Below are positions 23,097-30,920 of a DNA stretch of 35,614 nt, piece by piece. The DNA is from B69-G16 sp964501905 (GTDB lineage Archaea; Thermoproteota; Thermoprotei; Thermofilales; B69-G16). The notes beneath the pieces are model-generated. The model was not told where the DNA came from. It searched no databases and saw only the letters and a list, made by a program, of their open reading frames with translations. The stretch covers positions 1 through 35,614 of the forward strand of contig CAZCTW010000015.1 in assembly GCA_964501905.1 (NCBI GenBank), written 5' to 3'. Position numbers and translations under genes: made by a program. Each line of letters opens with the position of its first letter. The stretch's first letter is position 1.

Positions 23097-23293
23097 CGCG
23101 CAACACTGTCAACTCTTTAATACACACTTAGCTCAGCGGAATATTGCGTTAATCAGAGATAGAAATTTTAAATGAGATACTTGCGGCGAAAGCGCAGGGG
23201 TATTTTGGAGTTGGAAATTTATTTAAACTATGTACTTCTCTGAAGCGGCGACCTTAAAGTTTAAAACATGCTTTTTAATGTTTTCACGTGAGT

Positions 23294-23470
23294 ATGTCCG
23301 TTGCTAAGAGGCTTAGAGAAGCTTTGGATTACATAGACTCTGCGCTTGATATCCTAAGGGAAATAGCCGGGGAATCTAGAGAGATGGCGGATATTCTGGA
23401 AGACGCCATCTATCACCTAGAGGAAGCTGGCGATATCATAGATTCCCTAATTTCAGAAAGTGGTTTTTGA
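23294..23470 (+). CDS. Small helical protein
   Basis: A ~58-residue product (60 from GTG 23288), all amphipathic helix: VAKRLREALDYIDSALDILR, then EMADILEDAIYHLEEAGDII. The heptad-like spacing suggests a helical hairpin that dimerises. Its 3' end overlaps the convergent membrane-coiled-coil gene by 18 bases. TTTTTAATG upstream is a plausible TATA element. No family recognised. The 190 bases between the GT-C-like gene and this ORF hold no other gene that I can see. Confidence 0.55.
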   Translation: MSVAKRLREALDYIDSALDILREIAGESREMADILEDAIYHLEEAGDIIDSLISESGF

Positions 23471-23761
23471 CTTCCTCCTTCTTTTTTCCATTTTCTCCAG
23501 TTTTTCTTCGATACGCCTTATTTCTCTTATATATCTTCTTGAAATTTCTTCGTACTCTTTTTCGCTTATTTTCCCTTCAAGTTTCATACTGTTAAGCTTG
23601 AAAAGCTCATCCTGTAGGCGATCTCTTCGATCCAACAAGTATTCGTAGTCCTCCTCTTCCCCTCTTTTAAAGAACAAAACAACTATTAAGAACATAACAA
23701 AAGCTAGCAAAGCCATTATCAGGAAAGTTAAAGTTCCCGAATCACGCCTCTTACCATTCAT
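23453..23761 (-). CDS. Membrane-anchored coiled-coil protein
   Basis: A 102-residue protein with one N-terminal transmembrane helix (LTFLIMALLAFVMFLIVVLF, ~11-30). A highly charged coiled coil to the end follows (YLLDRRDRLQDELFKLNSMK, REIRRIEEKLEKMEKRRRK). A short SHOCT-like stretch, LEGKISEKEYEEI, is visible; such motifs occur in small membrane proteins and bind partner proteins. Its ATG overlaps the end of the preceding gene by 11 bases. It probably forms a pair with that protein. No named family. Confidence 0.6.
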   Translation of the reverse strand: MNGKRRDSGTLTFLIMALLAFVMFLIVVLFFKRGEEEDYEYLLDRRDRLQDELFKLNSMKLEGKISEKEYEEISRRYIREIRRIEEKLEKMEKRRRKSKTTF

Positions 23762-24224
23762 ACTTTATCACCCTGAAGTAGCTTATCTCCGCTTGAGTAA
23801 AAGCTAACTCTCTCCAAACCCATTCTAGCCGTTTAGCAGTTCTACGCATTAACGAAATTATCGTCAAGTACGCGTTTCTCCTAAAGTAGGGCGAGGTTTC
23901 ATAAAGGAAATTTCCAAATTTCTTAAGTTCCTCGATATTTACCATCACATCGCAAAGCTCTCTACTTATATTTACAAGTTTACGCCCGAGAGCTCTAAAA
24001 CGTTTTAAATCTCGAACTTCTAATTTTTCGACTCTAGTCTCAATATAGGTTCTTGCCTGGTTCCCATACCAAGCCTTGATTTCCCTCGCGGCGTAGTCTA
24101 GCTCGTCTATTTTGGCTTCTATAACCGCTACTCTGTGTTTACGCTTTCTCTCCTCAAGCTCCGGCGTTATTATGGCATGGAGTAGCAAAGCTAATAGAGG
24201 TAGGATATATAGCTGACTGAACAT
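23751..24224 (-). CDS. Hypothetical helical protein with N-terminal membrane segment
   Basis: A 157-residue protein. The hydrophobic start MFSQLYILPLLALLLHAIIT is a probable membrane anchor. It is followed by a long, charged helical region (EERKRKHRVAVIEAKIDELD, VRDLKRFRALGRKLVNISRE) and a C-terminal part, EWVWRELAFTQAEISYFRVI. It heads a two-gene unit with the smaller coiled-coil membrane protein and lies next to the decayed kinase, facing away from it. The helical-bundle pattern suggests a sensor or scaffold, which is inference. Confidence 0.55.
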   Translation of the reverse strand: MFSQLYILPLLALLLHAIITPELEERKRKHRVAVIEAKIDELDYAAREIKAWYGNQARTYIETRVEKLEVRDLKRFRALGRKLVNISRELCDVMVNIEELKKFGNFLYETSPYFRRNAYLTIISLMRRTAKRLEWVWRELAFTQAEISYFRVIKYEW

Positions 24225-24290
24225 TTCCCAGGGTATCCCTCCACCATCAAAATATAATTATCCGATTAATAAAAAGATAGTGGCATTATA

Positions 24291-25097
24291 TCTGAAGCCT
24301 CAAACTTTAAGGGAAAGCTGGTAGGGAAATGGCGTATCGACGATCCGATAGGGGAAGGTTCTTTCGCTTGGGTGTTTAAAGCCCGTGAGGAGCTAGATCC
24401 TGAAAATATAGTAGCGTTAAAAGTGTTTGAGCCCTAGATCTCCGGCAGGCTTGCAGGAGTTTTCGAGAGAGAAGTTAAGGTTTTAAAACTCGATCATCCG
24501 AATATAGTTAAGATAATAGATTACGGGTTCAATCCCTACTTTATAGCTATAGAATTGCTAAGCCATACACTGGAAAAGGAAATAGAAAAGCCGCTAACTT
24601 TTAACAGAGCATTCGAGATATGTCTCAAAGTCGCGCGCAGTCGAGTACGCCCACGAGCGCGGAGTCATCCACAGAGATTTAAGTCCTCGCAATATTATGT
24701 TCGACTTTAGAGGAAATGTAAAAGTTGTGGATTTCGGCATCTCCGTCCTCATCGAGGAGAAGACTAAAAGGACTATGGTATCCTCAGGAAGTACAGTAAA
24801 AGCTGGAACTCCTCTTCGGGCAGCTCCGGACAATTTAGGGGTATTGCAGATAAGAGGAGCGACATATATGCTCTTGGACGCCTCATGCACTATTTGTTAA
24901 CGAGCAGAAGCCTCTTGCCGGAAAACTTTAGCATGAATCATTTACGCGTATACTCTTACCCCGACTGGGCTAAAGAGTTAATTTACAAGAGCTGCCGGCC
25001 TAAACCTTCAGATAGATTATCCATAGTCTCAGAGCAGATCTTCCTGGTCGGGAAGAATTACGGTAAAGCCTATAGATTCGACGAAAAAAGTCGTTAA
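24291..25097 (+). pseudogene. Ser/Thr protein kinase gene, inactivated
   Basis: A eukaryotic-type kinase domain can be read in pieces. Frame 1 gives PIGEGSFAWVFKA and VALKVFEP, then a TAG at 24435-24437. The same frame continues with KVLKLDHPNIVKIIDYGFNP to about 24635. After a one-base shift it gives GVIHRDLSPRNIMFDF and VKVVDFGIS. After another shift near 24830-24855 it gives DKRSDIYALGRLMHYLL and PKPSDRLS. The P-loop, VALK lysine, HRD and DFG motifs are intact, so decay looks recent. No start codon is found in frame 1 near the 5' end (a TAA lies just upstream). No C-terminal sensor domain is seen. Confidence 0.8.
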
Positions 25098-25159
25098 TTA
25101 GCGATATAGAGAAATTAAAGAACGAGCTAAGGGTTATCCTAAGAAAATTGAGCTTCTAG

Positions 25160-25306
25160 CTACTTTACCTCTACTCGCACTGGTTTCCTGTTCAACTTCC
25201 GACCACAACGGGGACATCTGCCCCCATAGTACTTATATACAAACTCCGCTGAGACAGGCTTCTTACTCTCGTAAAGCTTAAAGCTGCAAGTCCTGCAAAG
25301 AATCAT
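25160..25306 (-). CDS. Small zinc-ribbon protein
   Basis: A 48-residue protein with two CxxC knuckles: MILCRTCSF at the N-terminus and GGRCPRCGRKLN near the C-terminus, 26 residues apart. It ends in a basic tail, KPVRVEVK. This is a canonical single zinc ribbon. The ATG at 25306 is the likely start; a GTG is two codons upstream. It lies between the dead kinase and the mevalonate kinase gene. A role in transcription, translation or metal storage is possible, but no specific family is recognised. Confidence 0.7.
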   Translation of the reverse strand: MILCRTCSFKLYESKKPVSAEFVYKYYGGRCPRCGRKLNRKPVRVEVK

Positions 25307-25413
25307 AAACACATGAATAATATAAGAACTTGTGACTATTATCGTTTATCTATACACGTGAGTATAAAATTCAACAAACGAATTTAAGAATTGTTCTAAA
25401 TCGAGAACTCTAC

Positions 25414-26391
25414 TCAAAAATTAAAGGAAAAAAGTTTACGCTCAACCATGACTCCACGTTTAGACACGCCCGCTGTGTAAACTTTCTTAGCTACCTTAGC
25501 TAGCGCGCTCTTAACTCTTTTTAAATCTCTCTTATAGCAAAGCGCTACTATTAAACCTCCTCCTCCCGCACCCGTTATTTTAGCCCCCAAGGCTCCCGCG
25601 TTCCTAGCCGTATACACTAATTCCTCCAGCTTTGCTATGGAAACTCCAACTGCCGACAATAACCCGTGGTTTATATTCATCAACTCGCCGACAGTTTTTA
25701 CATCGCCCATCTCCAAGGCTTTAGCGACTTCACATGCCAACACTTCAGCCGACTTATATATAGGATCTAGCACAGAGCTATACCTAGCTTTAAGCTTGCG
25801 GACTTTAGCCACCATTTCCCCAGTACTCCTCGGTATTCCGGTATCTGCCAGCACTAATGCTACATTTTTCAGCTTTGGATTTATACGCGTAAAGCCTTTA
25901 TCCTTTATATAGAGTATAGCCCCTCCGTAAGTGGATATCGTGTTATCTATTCCGCTAGGCTTTCCATGTACTATCTTCTCCGCTTCAAAAGCTATTTGGG
26001 AAACTACCGCTCTACTAACCTTCTTTTTGAGAGCAATTATAGCCGCAGCCGTTGCCACCGACACGGCGGCTGAACTGCCCATACCTGCCGCTGGCGGTAG
26101 CTCGGAAGTTATGGTTATGTCTAAGCCTTTTCCTAGCGATATATATCTTCTCGCTAAATTAGCTGCAATGTAAATTGGGTATAGGGGGGATTTCTTATTG
26201 ACCTCCTCTTCGGAGAATTTTTCTCTTATCCTAAGCTCTTTAGAGTATATAGTTATTGCGCGATCCTCTCTTGGCTGCACAGTTGCTCTAGCTCTTAGGT
26301 TTATTGCTAATGCTACAGCGGGTGTTCCTCCGACTACGAAATGCTCGCCAACTAGTATGACTTTACCTGGCGCAGATGCGGTGGATTTCAC
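25414..26391 (-). CDS. mvk: Mevalonate kinase
   Basis: A 325-residue GHMP kinase. It starts STASAPGKVILVGEHFVV, then has GTPAVALAI. The ATP loop is LPPAAGMGSSAAVSVATAAA, followed by HGKPSGIDNTI, with the catalytic Asp region, and the C-terminal GAKITGAGGGGLIVALC. These are the mevalonate kinase signatures, rather than those of phosphomevalonate or homoserine kinase. It phosphorylates mevalonate in the archaeal isoprenoid lipid pathway. The start is a GTG at 26391. The following 240 bases to the next gene hold no gene that I can see. Confidence 0.94.
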   Translation of the reverse strand: MKSTASAPGKVILVGEHFVVGGTPAVALAINLRARATVQPREDRAITIYSKELRIREKFSEEEVNKKSPLYPIYIAANLARRYISLGKGLDITITSELPPAAGMGSSAAVSVATAAAIIALKKKVSRAVVSQIAFEAEKIVHGKPSGIDNTISTYGGAILYIKDKGFTRINPKLKNVALVLADTGIPRSTGEMVAKVRKLKARYSSVLDPIYKSAEVLACEVAKALEMGDVKTVGELMNINHGLLSAVGVSIAKLEELVYTARNAGALGAKITGAGGGGLIVALCYKRDLKRVKSALAKVAKKVYTAGVSKRGVMVERKLFSFNF

Positions 26392-26631
26392 TTACCCCAC
26401 CAGTTGTACTATAACTACATTTTTTATTTTTATTTTTACCTTGAAATAGTTAATCTTTTACCTCATTTCTCGTATTTTAAGACCTTCATCTCTCTGTACA
26501 TATTATCTCTCTTCAATAAAGATATGAACAGGCATTATGCTAGCCGTCTAGGGCAAACTAACTCCGAAATCATTTAGCATTAGCAATGGTAGTGCAGAAA
26601 GGAAGAAATAAATTACTGAAAGACTTGTTGA

Positions 26632-27996
26632 TTGTTGGGGTTGACCATAATTGGAAAAAAGAAGATAGCAGTTGTAGGCTATACTTCTGCCGGTATGACC
26701 GCAGCTGGCTACGCTAAAACCTATAACAGGCTTGCAGAGATTACAGTTTTCGAAAAAAGAAATTACGCTATATACCATCCCTGTTCTATACACGATGTTT
26801 TAATGGGAATTTTACCTAGCTGGGACGCTATAATCGAAAAGCCTCCTAAAATGCCAGGCTTTAAAGTTTACACTTCTACTCTCGTCGAAGATATAGATAC
26901 TTCCGCTAAGAAGGTTTACGCTAGAAATCTTGAAACAGGGGAGAAAATAGTCACGGAGTATGATAAACTCATTCTAGCTACAGGCTCGCTCCCCTATATA
27001 CCTAAAGCTATAAAGATAGAGGATAAGGATAGAGTCTACACGGTTAAAACCGTTGAGGATGGAAAGAAGATAGATGAGGAAGCTAAAAAGTCGAAGAGCG
27101 TAGTTGTCGTAGGAGGGAGTTTTATCGGCATAGAGATGGGCTACGCTTTGAGGAAGAGGGGTTTAGAGGTTACAATTATAGAGTACTTTGATCAATTGAT
27201 GTACGGCAAGCTTGAGCCCCATATAGCCAAACTTTTACTGAAAAAGCTAGAGAAAGCTGGAATAAGAGTAGTTTTGGGAGAAGGAGCTAAATCTATTTTC
27301 TCTAGAAACGGCAAGAAGGTCGTCACCACGAAGTCGGGAGAGTACGAGGGAGATTTCGTAATCGTAGCTACAGGAGTTAAGCCTAACACAGAACTGGCAG
27401 AAAAAATGGGCATTAAGCTTGGCCCAACAGGCGGAATAAAGGTAGATGATCATATGCGCACTAACATCCCCGACGTCTACGCGGCGGGAGATAACGTAGA
27501 GTCGCTGGAGCTACTGTCGGGTAAGCCGATATTAAGCATGTTAGCGACCACAGCCGTGAGACAGGGAAGAGTCGCCGGAATAAACGCCGCTGGAGGTGAT
27601 GAAACCTTCCCGGGAACTGTGAACGCTTGGATTACGAACTTACACGATTTCCAGTTTGGAGCTACAGGAGTCACGAAGGAACACGCGGAAAAGCTAGGCT
27701 TTAAGGCAGTGTCCGTGGGCTTATCCTCCTACACGAAACCTTCTGGGTATCCTGGGAATCAGTTATTAAACATGAGGATGATTTTTGACGCTGAAACTCA
27801 CAGAGTGTTAGGCTTCCACATCATGGGCGAGCGGGAAGTTGCGCTTTGGCTGGACGTCATGACCCGCATGATAGTGGAGAAGAAGACCGTCGAGGACGTC
27901 GCCTTACTAGAGCTAGTCTATACGCCGAGCGTAAGGGAGTGTATAGACCCATTGCACAAGCTAGCCGACTCGGCTTTGCGCAGGTTGAAAAAGTAG
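26632..27996 (+). CDS. FAD-dependent pyridine nucleotide-disulfide family oxidoreductase
   Basis: A 454-residue flavoprotein. It has an FAD motif, KIAVVGYTSAGMTAAGYAK, and an NAD(P) motif, VVVVGGSFIGIEMGYALRKR. A second FAD segment, PDVYAAGDNVE, and a dimerisation domain (~330-454) complete the fold of NADH oxidase/CoA-disulfide reductases. The redox-active Cys is C51, in YHPCSIHDVL. Residues around it differ from the common S-F-x-x-C-G-x-P-Y motif, so the partner substrate is uncertain. The TTG at 26632 is the longest start; TTG 26641 is a close alternative. It converges on the phosphodiesterase gene. Confidence 0.82.
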   Translation: MLGLTIIGKKKIAVVGYTSAGMTAAGYAKTYNRLAEITVFEKRNYAIYHPCSIHDVLMGILPSWDAIIEKPPKMPGFKVYTSTLVEDIDTSAKKVYARNLETGEKIVTEYDKLILATGSLPYIPKAIKIEDKDRVYTVKTVEDGKKIDEEAKKSKSVVVVGGSFIGIEMGYALRKRGLEVTIIEYFDQLMYGKLEPHIAKLLLKKLEKAGIRVVLGEGAKSIFSRNGKKVVTTKSGEYEGDFVIVATGVKPNTELAEKMGIKLGPTGGIKVDDHMRTNIPDVYAAGDNVESLELLSGKPILSMLATTAVRQGRVAGINAAGGDETFPGTVNAWITNLHDFQFGATGVTKEHAEKLGFKAVSVGLSSYTKPSGYPGNQLLNMRMIFDAETHRVLGFHIMGEREVALWLDVMTRMIVEKKTVEDVALLELVYTPSVRECIDPLHKLADSALRRLKK

Positions 27997-28590
27997 CTAT
28001 ATCTTCTTTAACTCCACTTTTAAACTATCTGCCTCGATTACTGCATAGTAGCCCATGTAGAGGGGGCCAGGGTTTACTATTACAGTTCCGCCGAGGATAT
28101 CGTATCCTCGCGCCTCGTGAACGTGGCCGCAGAGGAAAAGCACGGGCTCAAACTCTTCAATAAATTCTCTTAAAATTCCCTTCCCGATGTGTATTCCCGA
28201 GTAGGCTAAATCCACTTTTACCCCGGATGGGGGATAGTGGGAAACCACGATGAGGGGGGCGGAGTTTCGCGTTGAAAGCAAGCTGGAGATAACCTGAGCG
28301 GCTGAAGAGTAGACGTGCCTGCCGCTTATACCTGCGAAGAAATAATCTCCAACTTTTTTAACTATTCCTTCGATGGAGAGTTGGAGCGTGGTTAGCTCAG
28401 ACTCGATAATTCGAGTATCAATGTTTCCGGTAACTGCCAAAGCTGGCTTATCCAATCGGGCAAGCTCTCTAACTATGTTTAAATCCTCGAAATCTCCCGT
28501 AGCTACTACCAAGTCGTAGTCTTCAACTTCTACGATTTTCTCGACCACACCGATTTCCCCGTGGGCATCCGATAAGTGAAGTATCCTCAT
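27997..28590 (-). CDS. Metallophosphoesterase (YfcE/MJ0936-type)
   Basis: A 197-residue calcineurin-like phosphoesterase. Metal-binding motifs are LSDAHGE (D-x-H), ATGDFED (GD), VTGNIDTR (GN), VVSHYPPSG (H) and LCGHVHEARGY (GHxH). That set and the short length match the YfcE/MJ0936 group of phosphodiesterases. The natural substrate is not known from sequence. It starts at an ATG and converges on the FAD reductase gene with no gap. Divergent from trm5. Confidence 0.9.
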   Translation of the reverse strand: MRILHLSDAHGEIGVVEKIVEVEDYDLVVATGDFEDLNIVRELARLDKPALAVTGNIDTRIIESELTTLQLSIEGIVKKVGDYFFAGISGRHVYSSAAQVISSLLSTRNSAPLIVVSHYPPSGVKVDLAYSGIHIGKGILREFIEEFEPVLFLCGHVHEARGYDILGGTVIVNPGPLYMGYYAVIEADSLKVELKKI

Positions 28591-28701
28591 TTAGTGCGGA
28601 GAAATCTAACAGGTGTATTTAAATTTTAAGCATAGAGTCCCGCTAGGAGATGCTTATTCCTTGAAAATTTAAGTAGACGAAACTCTAGTAGAGCATTAGG
28701 T

Positions 28702-29556
28702 ATGAAATTGAAAGATTTATTGAAAGATTACCTTTCAGAAGAAGAGCTCAAACATACGCCGTCGACCTTTGACATAATCGGCTCTAGGGATAAAGCCGTA
28801 GCTATCGTAGAGATACACCCAGTTCTCGAAGATAAGAAGTACCTAATTGCGGAGTCTATAATGAAGATACATAAAAACGTCAAAACCGTGCTTAGGAAGT
28901 TGTCAGAGAGAAAGACTAAGTATAGAATTAGAGAGTATGAGCTGCTGGCGGGAGAAGAGGATACTGAAGTCGTGCATAAAGAACATGGAGTAAAGCTAAA
29001 GCTGGATCCTCGGAAGGTCTATTTTTCTCCGCGCGAAGCTACGGAGCGGCTTCGGGTAGCCAGACAGGTTAAGCCTGGAGAAGTCGTGATGGTCATGTTC
29101 GCTGGCGTAGGCCCTTATGCCTTTATGATAGCTAAAATACAGCCTTTAGTCGAGAAGATTATAGCTATTGAGCTTAACCCCTACGCCTACAAGTACATGG
29201 TCGAAAACGTAAAGCTTAACAAGGTAGAGGATAAGGTGGTCCCCGTCCTAGGCGATGTTAAGGTTGTAGCTAAAAGATGGTACGGTCAGTGTGACCGAGT
29301 AGTTATGCCTCTTCCCAAGGGCGCCTACCGCTTCCTAGACGAAGCCTTCCAATGTTTAAAGGAACGGGGAGGAGTTATACACTTCTATTTTTGGGCTAGA
29401 GAAGAAGACCTATTTAGCGACGCTATCGAGCACGTGTGGGGTTATGCTTGGAAGTATAGGCGCCTGATAAAGGTGTTAGATAAGAGAAAAGTCCTGCCTT
29501 ATGCTCCCGGAGTTTACAAGGTTTGTATAGATTTCCGCGCGGAGAACATTTATTAA
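28702..29556 (+). CDS. trm5: tRNA (guanine37-N1)-methyltransferase, Trm5 type
   Basis: A 284-residue class I SAM methyltransferase. An N-terminal RNA-binding domain (~1-110) ends in KVYFSPREATERLR, a Trm5 signature. The SAM motif is MVMFAGVGPYAFMIA, then IIAIELNPYAYKYMVENVKL and MPLPKGAYRFLDEA (the NxPY-like catalytic stretch). Trm5 makes m1G37, which prevents frameshifting. The ATG at 28702 is clear. It is followed by a phosphohexomutase 23 bases later and likely shares its transcript. Confidence 0.92.
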   Translation: MKLKDLLKDYLSEEELKHTPSTFDIIGSRDKAVAIVEIHPVLEDKKYLIAESIMKIHKNVKTVLRKLSERKTKYRIREYELLAGEEDTEVVHKEHGVKLKLDPRKVYFSPREATERLRVARQVKPGEVVMVMFAGVGPYAFMIAKIQPLVEKIIAIELNPYAYKYMVENVKLNKVEDKVVPVLGDVKVVAKRWYGQCDRVVMPLPKGAYRFLDEAFQCLKERGGVIHFYFWAREEDLFSDAIEHVWGYAWKYRRLIKVLDKRKVLPYAPGVYKVCIDFRAENIY

Positions 29557-29579
29557 CGTTAACTCTTTTAGCATTTCAG

Positions 29580-30920
29580 ATGAAAGTTGAGTATATTTTT
29601 AGAGCATACGATATCAGGGGGGTTTTCGGGAAGGATCTAACCCCAGATGTCGCGGCGGCTATAGGAATGGCTCTCGGCACTTTTGATCCAGGAGATTTTA
29701 TAGTGGGAGGGGATATAAGAACTAGTACTCCCATCCTCAAGCGGGCTTTAATAGCCGGGTTGGTGGCAACCGGCTCTAATGTTTTAGATATAGGTACTGT
29801 ACCTATAGGAGCGGCTATATACGCGTGTTGGACGCGTAAAAGATCTGCCGCTTACATAACAGCGTCCCATCTACCTCCTGAGTGGAATGGAGTAAAACTA
29901 TACGGGAGAAAAGCCTTGAGCTATACCTCAGAGGATATTAGGAAAGTCGGGGAATTATTCTCCTCCAGGAGTTTTAAATTGGCTTCCTGGGATAATGTCG
30001 GAAAGATTGAGAGGGAAAATATTCTAGAGGAGTTTAAGAATTACCTAGAAAAATTTTCTACAGCTAGCGGTTTTAAAATAGTTGTAGACTGCGGGAATGG
30101 AGCTACATCCTTAATAGCCCCACAACTCCTTAGAGATGTAGGGCACACGGTTATAGAACTTAACTGCGAGATAGATCCAGGATTCCCCGCTAGGGGGGCG
30201 GAGCCGGAGCCAGAGAAGCTGGGAGAGTTAGCTAGGCTTGTGATCGAAACGGAGGCAGACTTGGGAATAGCTTTTGACGGCGATGGAGATAGAGTAGTCT
30301 TTGTAGACGATAAGGGGAGGATTTTATCAGCTGAGCAGATGGCAGTGGTTATGCTGGCCGGAGGAGTAAAGGGGGATGTTGTCGCTAATGTAGAGTGTTC
30401 CTCACTTTTAGACGAATATGTGAAATCGTATGGAGGGAGAGTTTACAGAGTTCCTGTAGGTCATACCTTTATGGCTAGGAAAGTAGTGGAGATCGGAGCG
30501 GTATTGGGGGTTGAGAAATCTAGCCATTTCTCTGTCCCTTTAAACCCCCTGATAGAAGAAGGGCTTATAACTAGTATATATTTGATAGAGGCCCTCGCTC
30601 GGCTTGGGGGTAGAATTTCGGAACACGTGCCGAAAGTTAGGCCCGTGAAAAGGCTTAAGGTGCCCGTGGAAGAGGCTATTAAGTTCGAGGTAGCCGAGCT
30701 GATTAAAAAGAAGCTACTCGAAAAATTTGAACACGTCGAAACTATAGACGGAGTTAGAGTAGATTTCGACTATGGATGGTTTTTGATAAGGCCTTCTAAC
30801 ACGGAGCCTTTAATCAGGATAACGAGTGAAGGTGTAAGCGAGAGGGAAGCCGAAAAATTGCTCAAAATGGCAGAGGAGATAACGCTAGAGGCGATAAAGG
30901 AGTTTAAGCGTGGACAATAA
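29580..30920 (+). CDS. Phosphoglucomutase/phosphomannomutase
   Basis: A 446-residue four-domain phosphohexomutase. Domain 1 has FRAYDIRGVFG and the phosphoserine loop ITASHLPPEWNGVK. Domain 2 holds the magnesium site FDGDGDRVVF. Domain 3 has the sugar-recognition loop EKSSHFS. Domain 4 has the phosphate-binding RPSNTEPLIRI. The ATG at 29580 gives MKVEYIFRAYDIRG. A longer frame from 29523 overlaps trm5 and adds an unrelated leader. It interconverts hexose 1- and 6-phosphates for glycan and nucleotide-sugar synthesis; glucose, mannose or glucosamine preference cannot be told. Its 3' end overlaps the ACD gene by 17 bases. Confidence 0.93.
   Translation: MKVEYIFRAYDIRGVFGKDLTPDVAAAIGMALGTFDPGDFIVGGDIRTSTPILKRALIAGLVATGSNVLDIGTVPIGAAIYACWTRKRSAAYITASHLPPEWNGVKLYGRKALSYTSEDIRKVGELFSSRSFKLASWDNVGKIERENILEEFKNYLEKFSTASGFKIVVDCGNGATSLIAPQLLRDVGHTVIELNCEIDPGFPARGAEPEPEKLGELARLVIETEADLGIAFDGDGDRVVFVDDKGRILSAEQMAVVMLAGGVKGDVVANVECSSLLDEYVKSYGGRVYRVPVGHTFMARKVVEIGAVLGVEKSSHFSVPLNPLIEEGLITSIYLIEALARLGGRISEHVPKVRPVKRLKVPVEEAIKFEVAELIKKKLLEKFEHVETIDGVRVDFDYGWFLIRPSNTEPLIRITSEGVSEREAEKLLKMAEEITLEAIKEFKRGQ

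Noticed and set aside
23129..23139. TAGCTCAGCGG resembles a tRNA D-arm.
   Set aside because: No anticodon stem, T-arm (GGTTCRA) or acceptor pairing follows within 100 bases.
24435..24437. The TAG in the kinase gene as a recoded (pyrrolysine) codon.
   Set aside because: The gene also has two frame shifts and no start, so decay is the simpler explanation, and no pyrrolysine gene is visible here.
24535..24541. A T-loop-like GGGTTCAATCCC inside the kinase remnant, near 24530.
   Set aside because: It lies in the in-frame kinase coding sequence (DYGFNPY) and has no surrounding tRNA arms.
29523..29579. A longer start for the phosphohexomutase.
   Set aside because: The extra 19 residues overlap trm5 and precede the conserved FRAYDIRG start by an unrelated leader.
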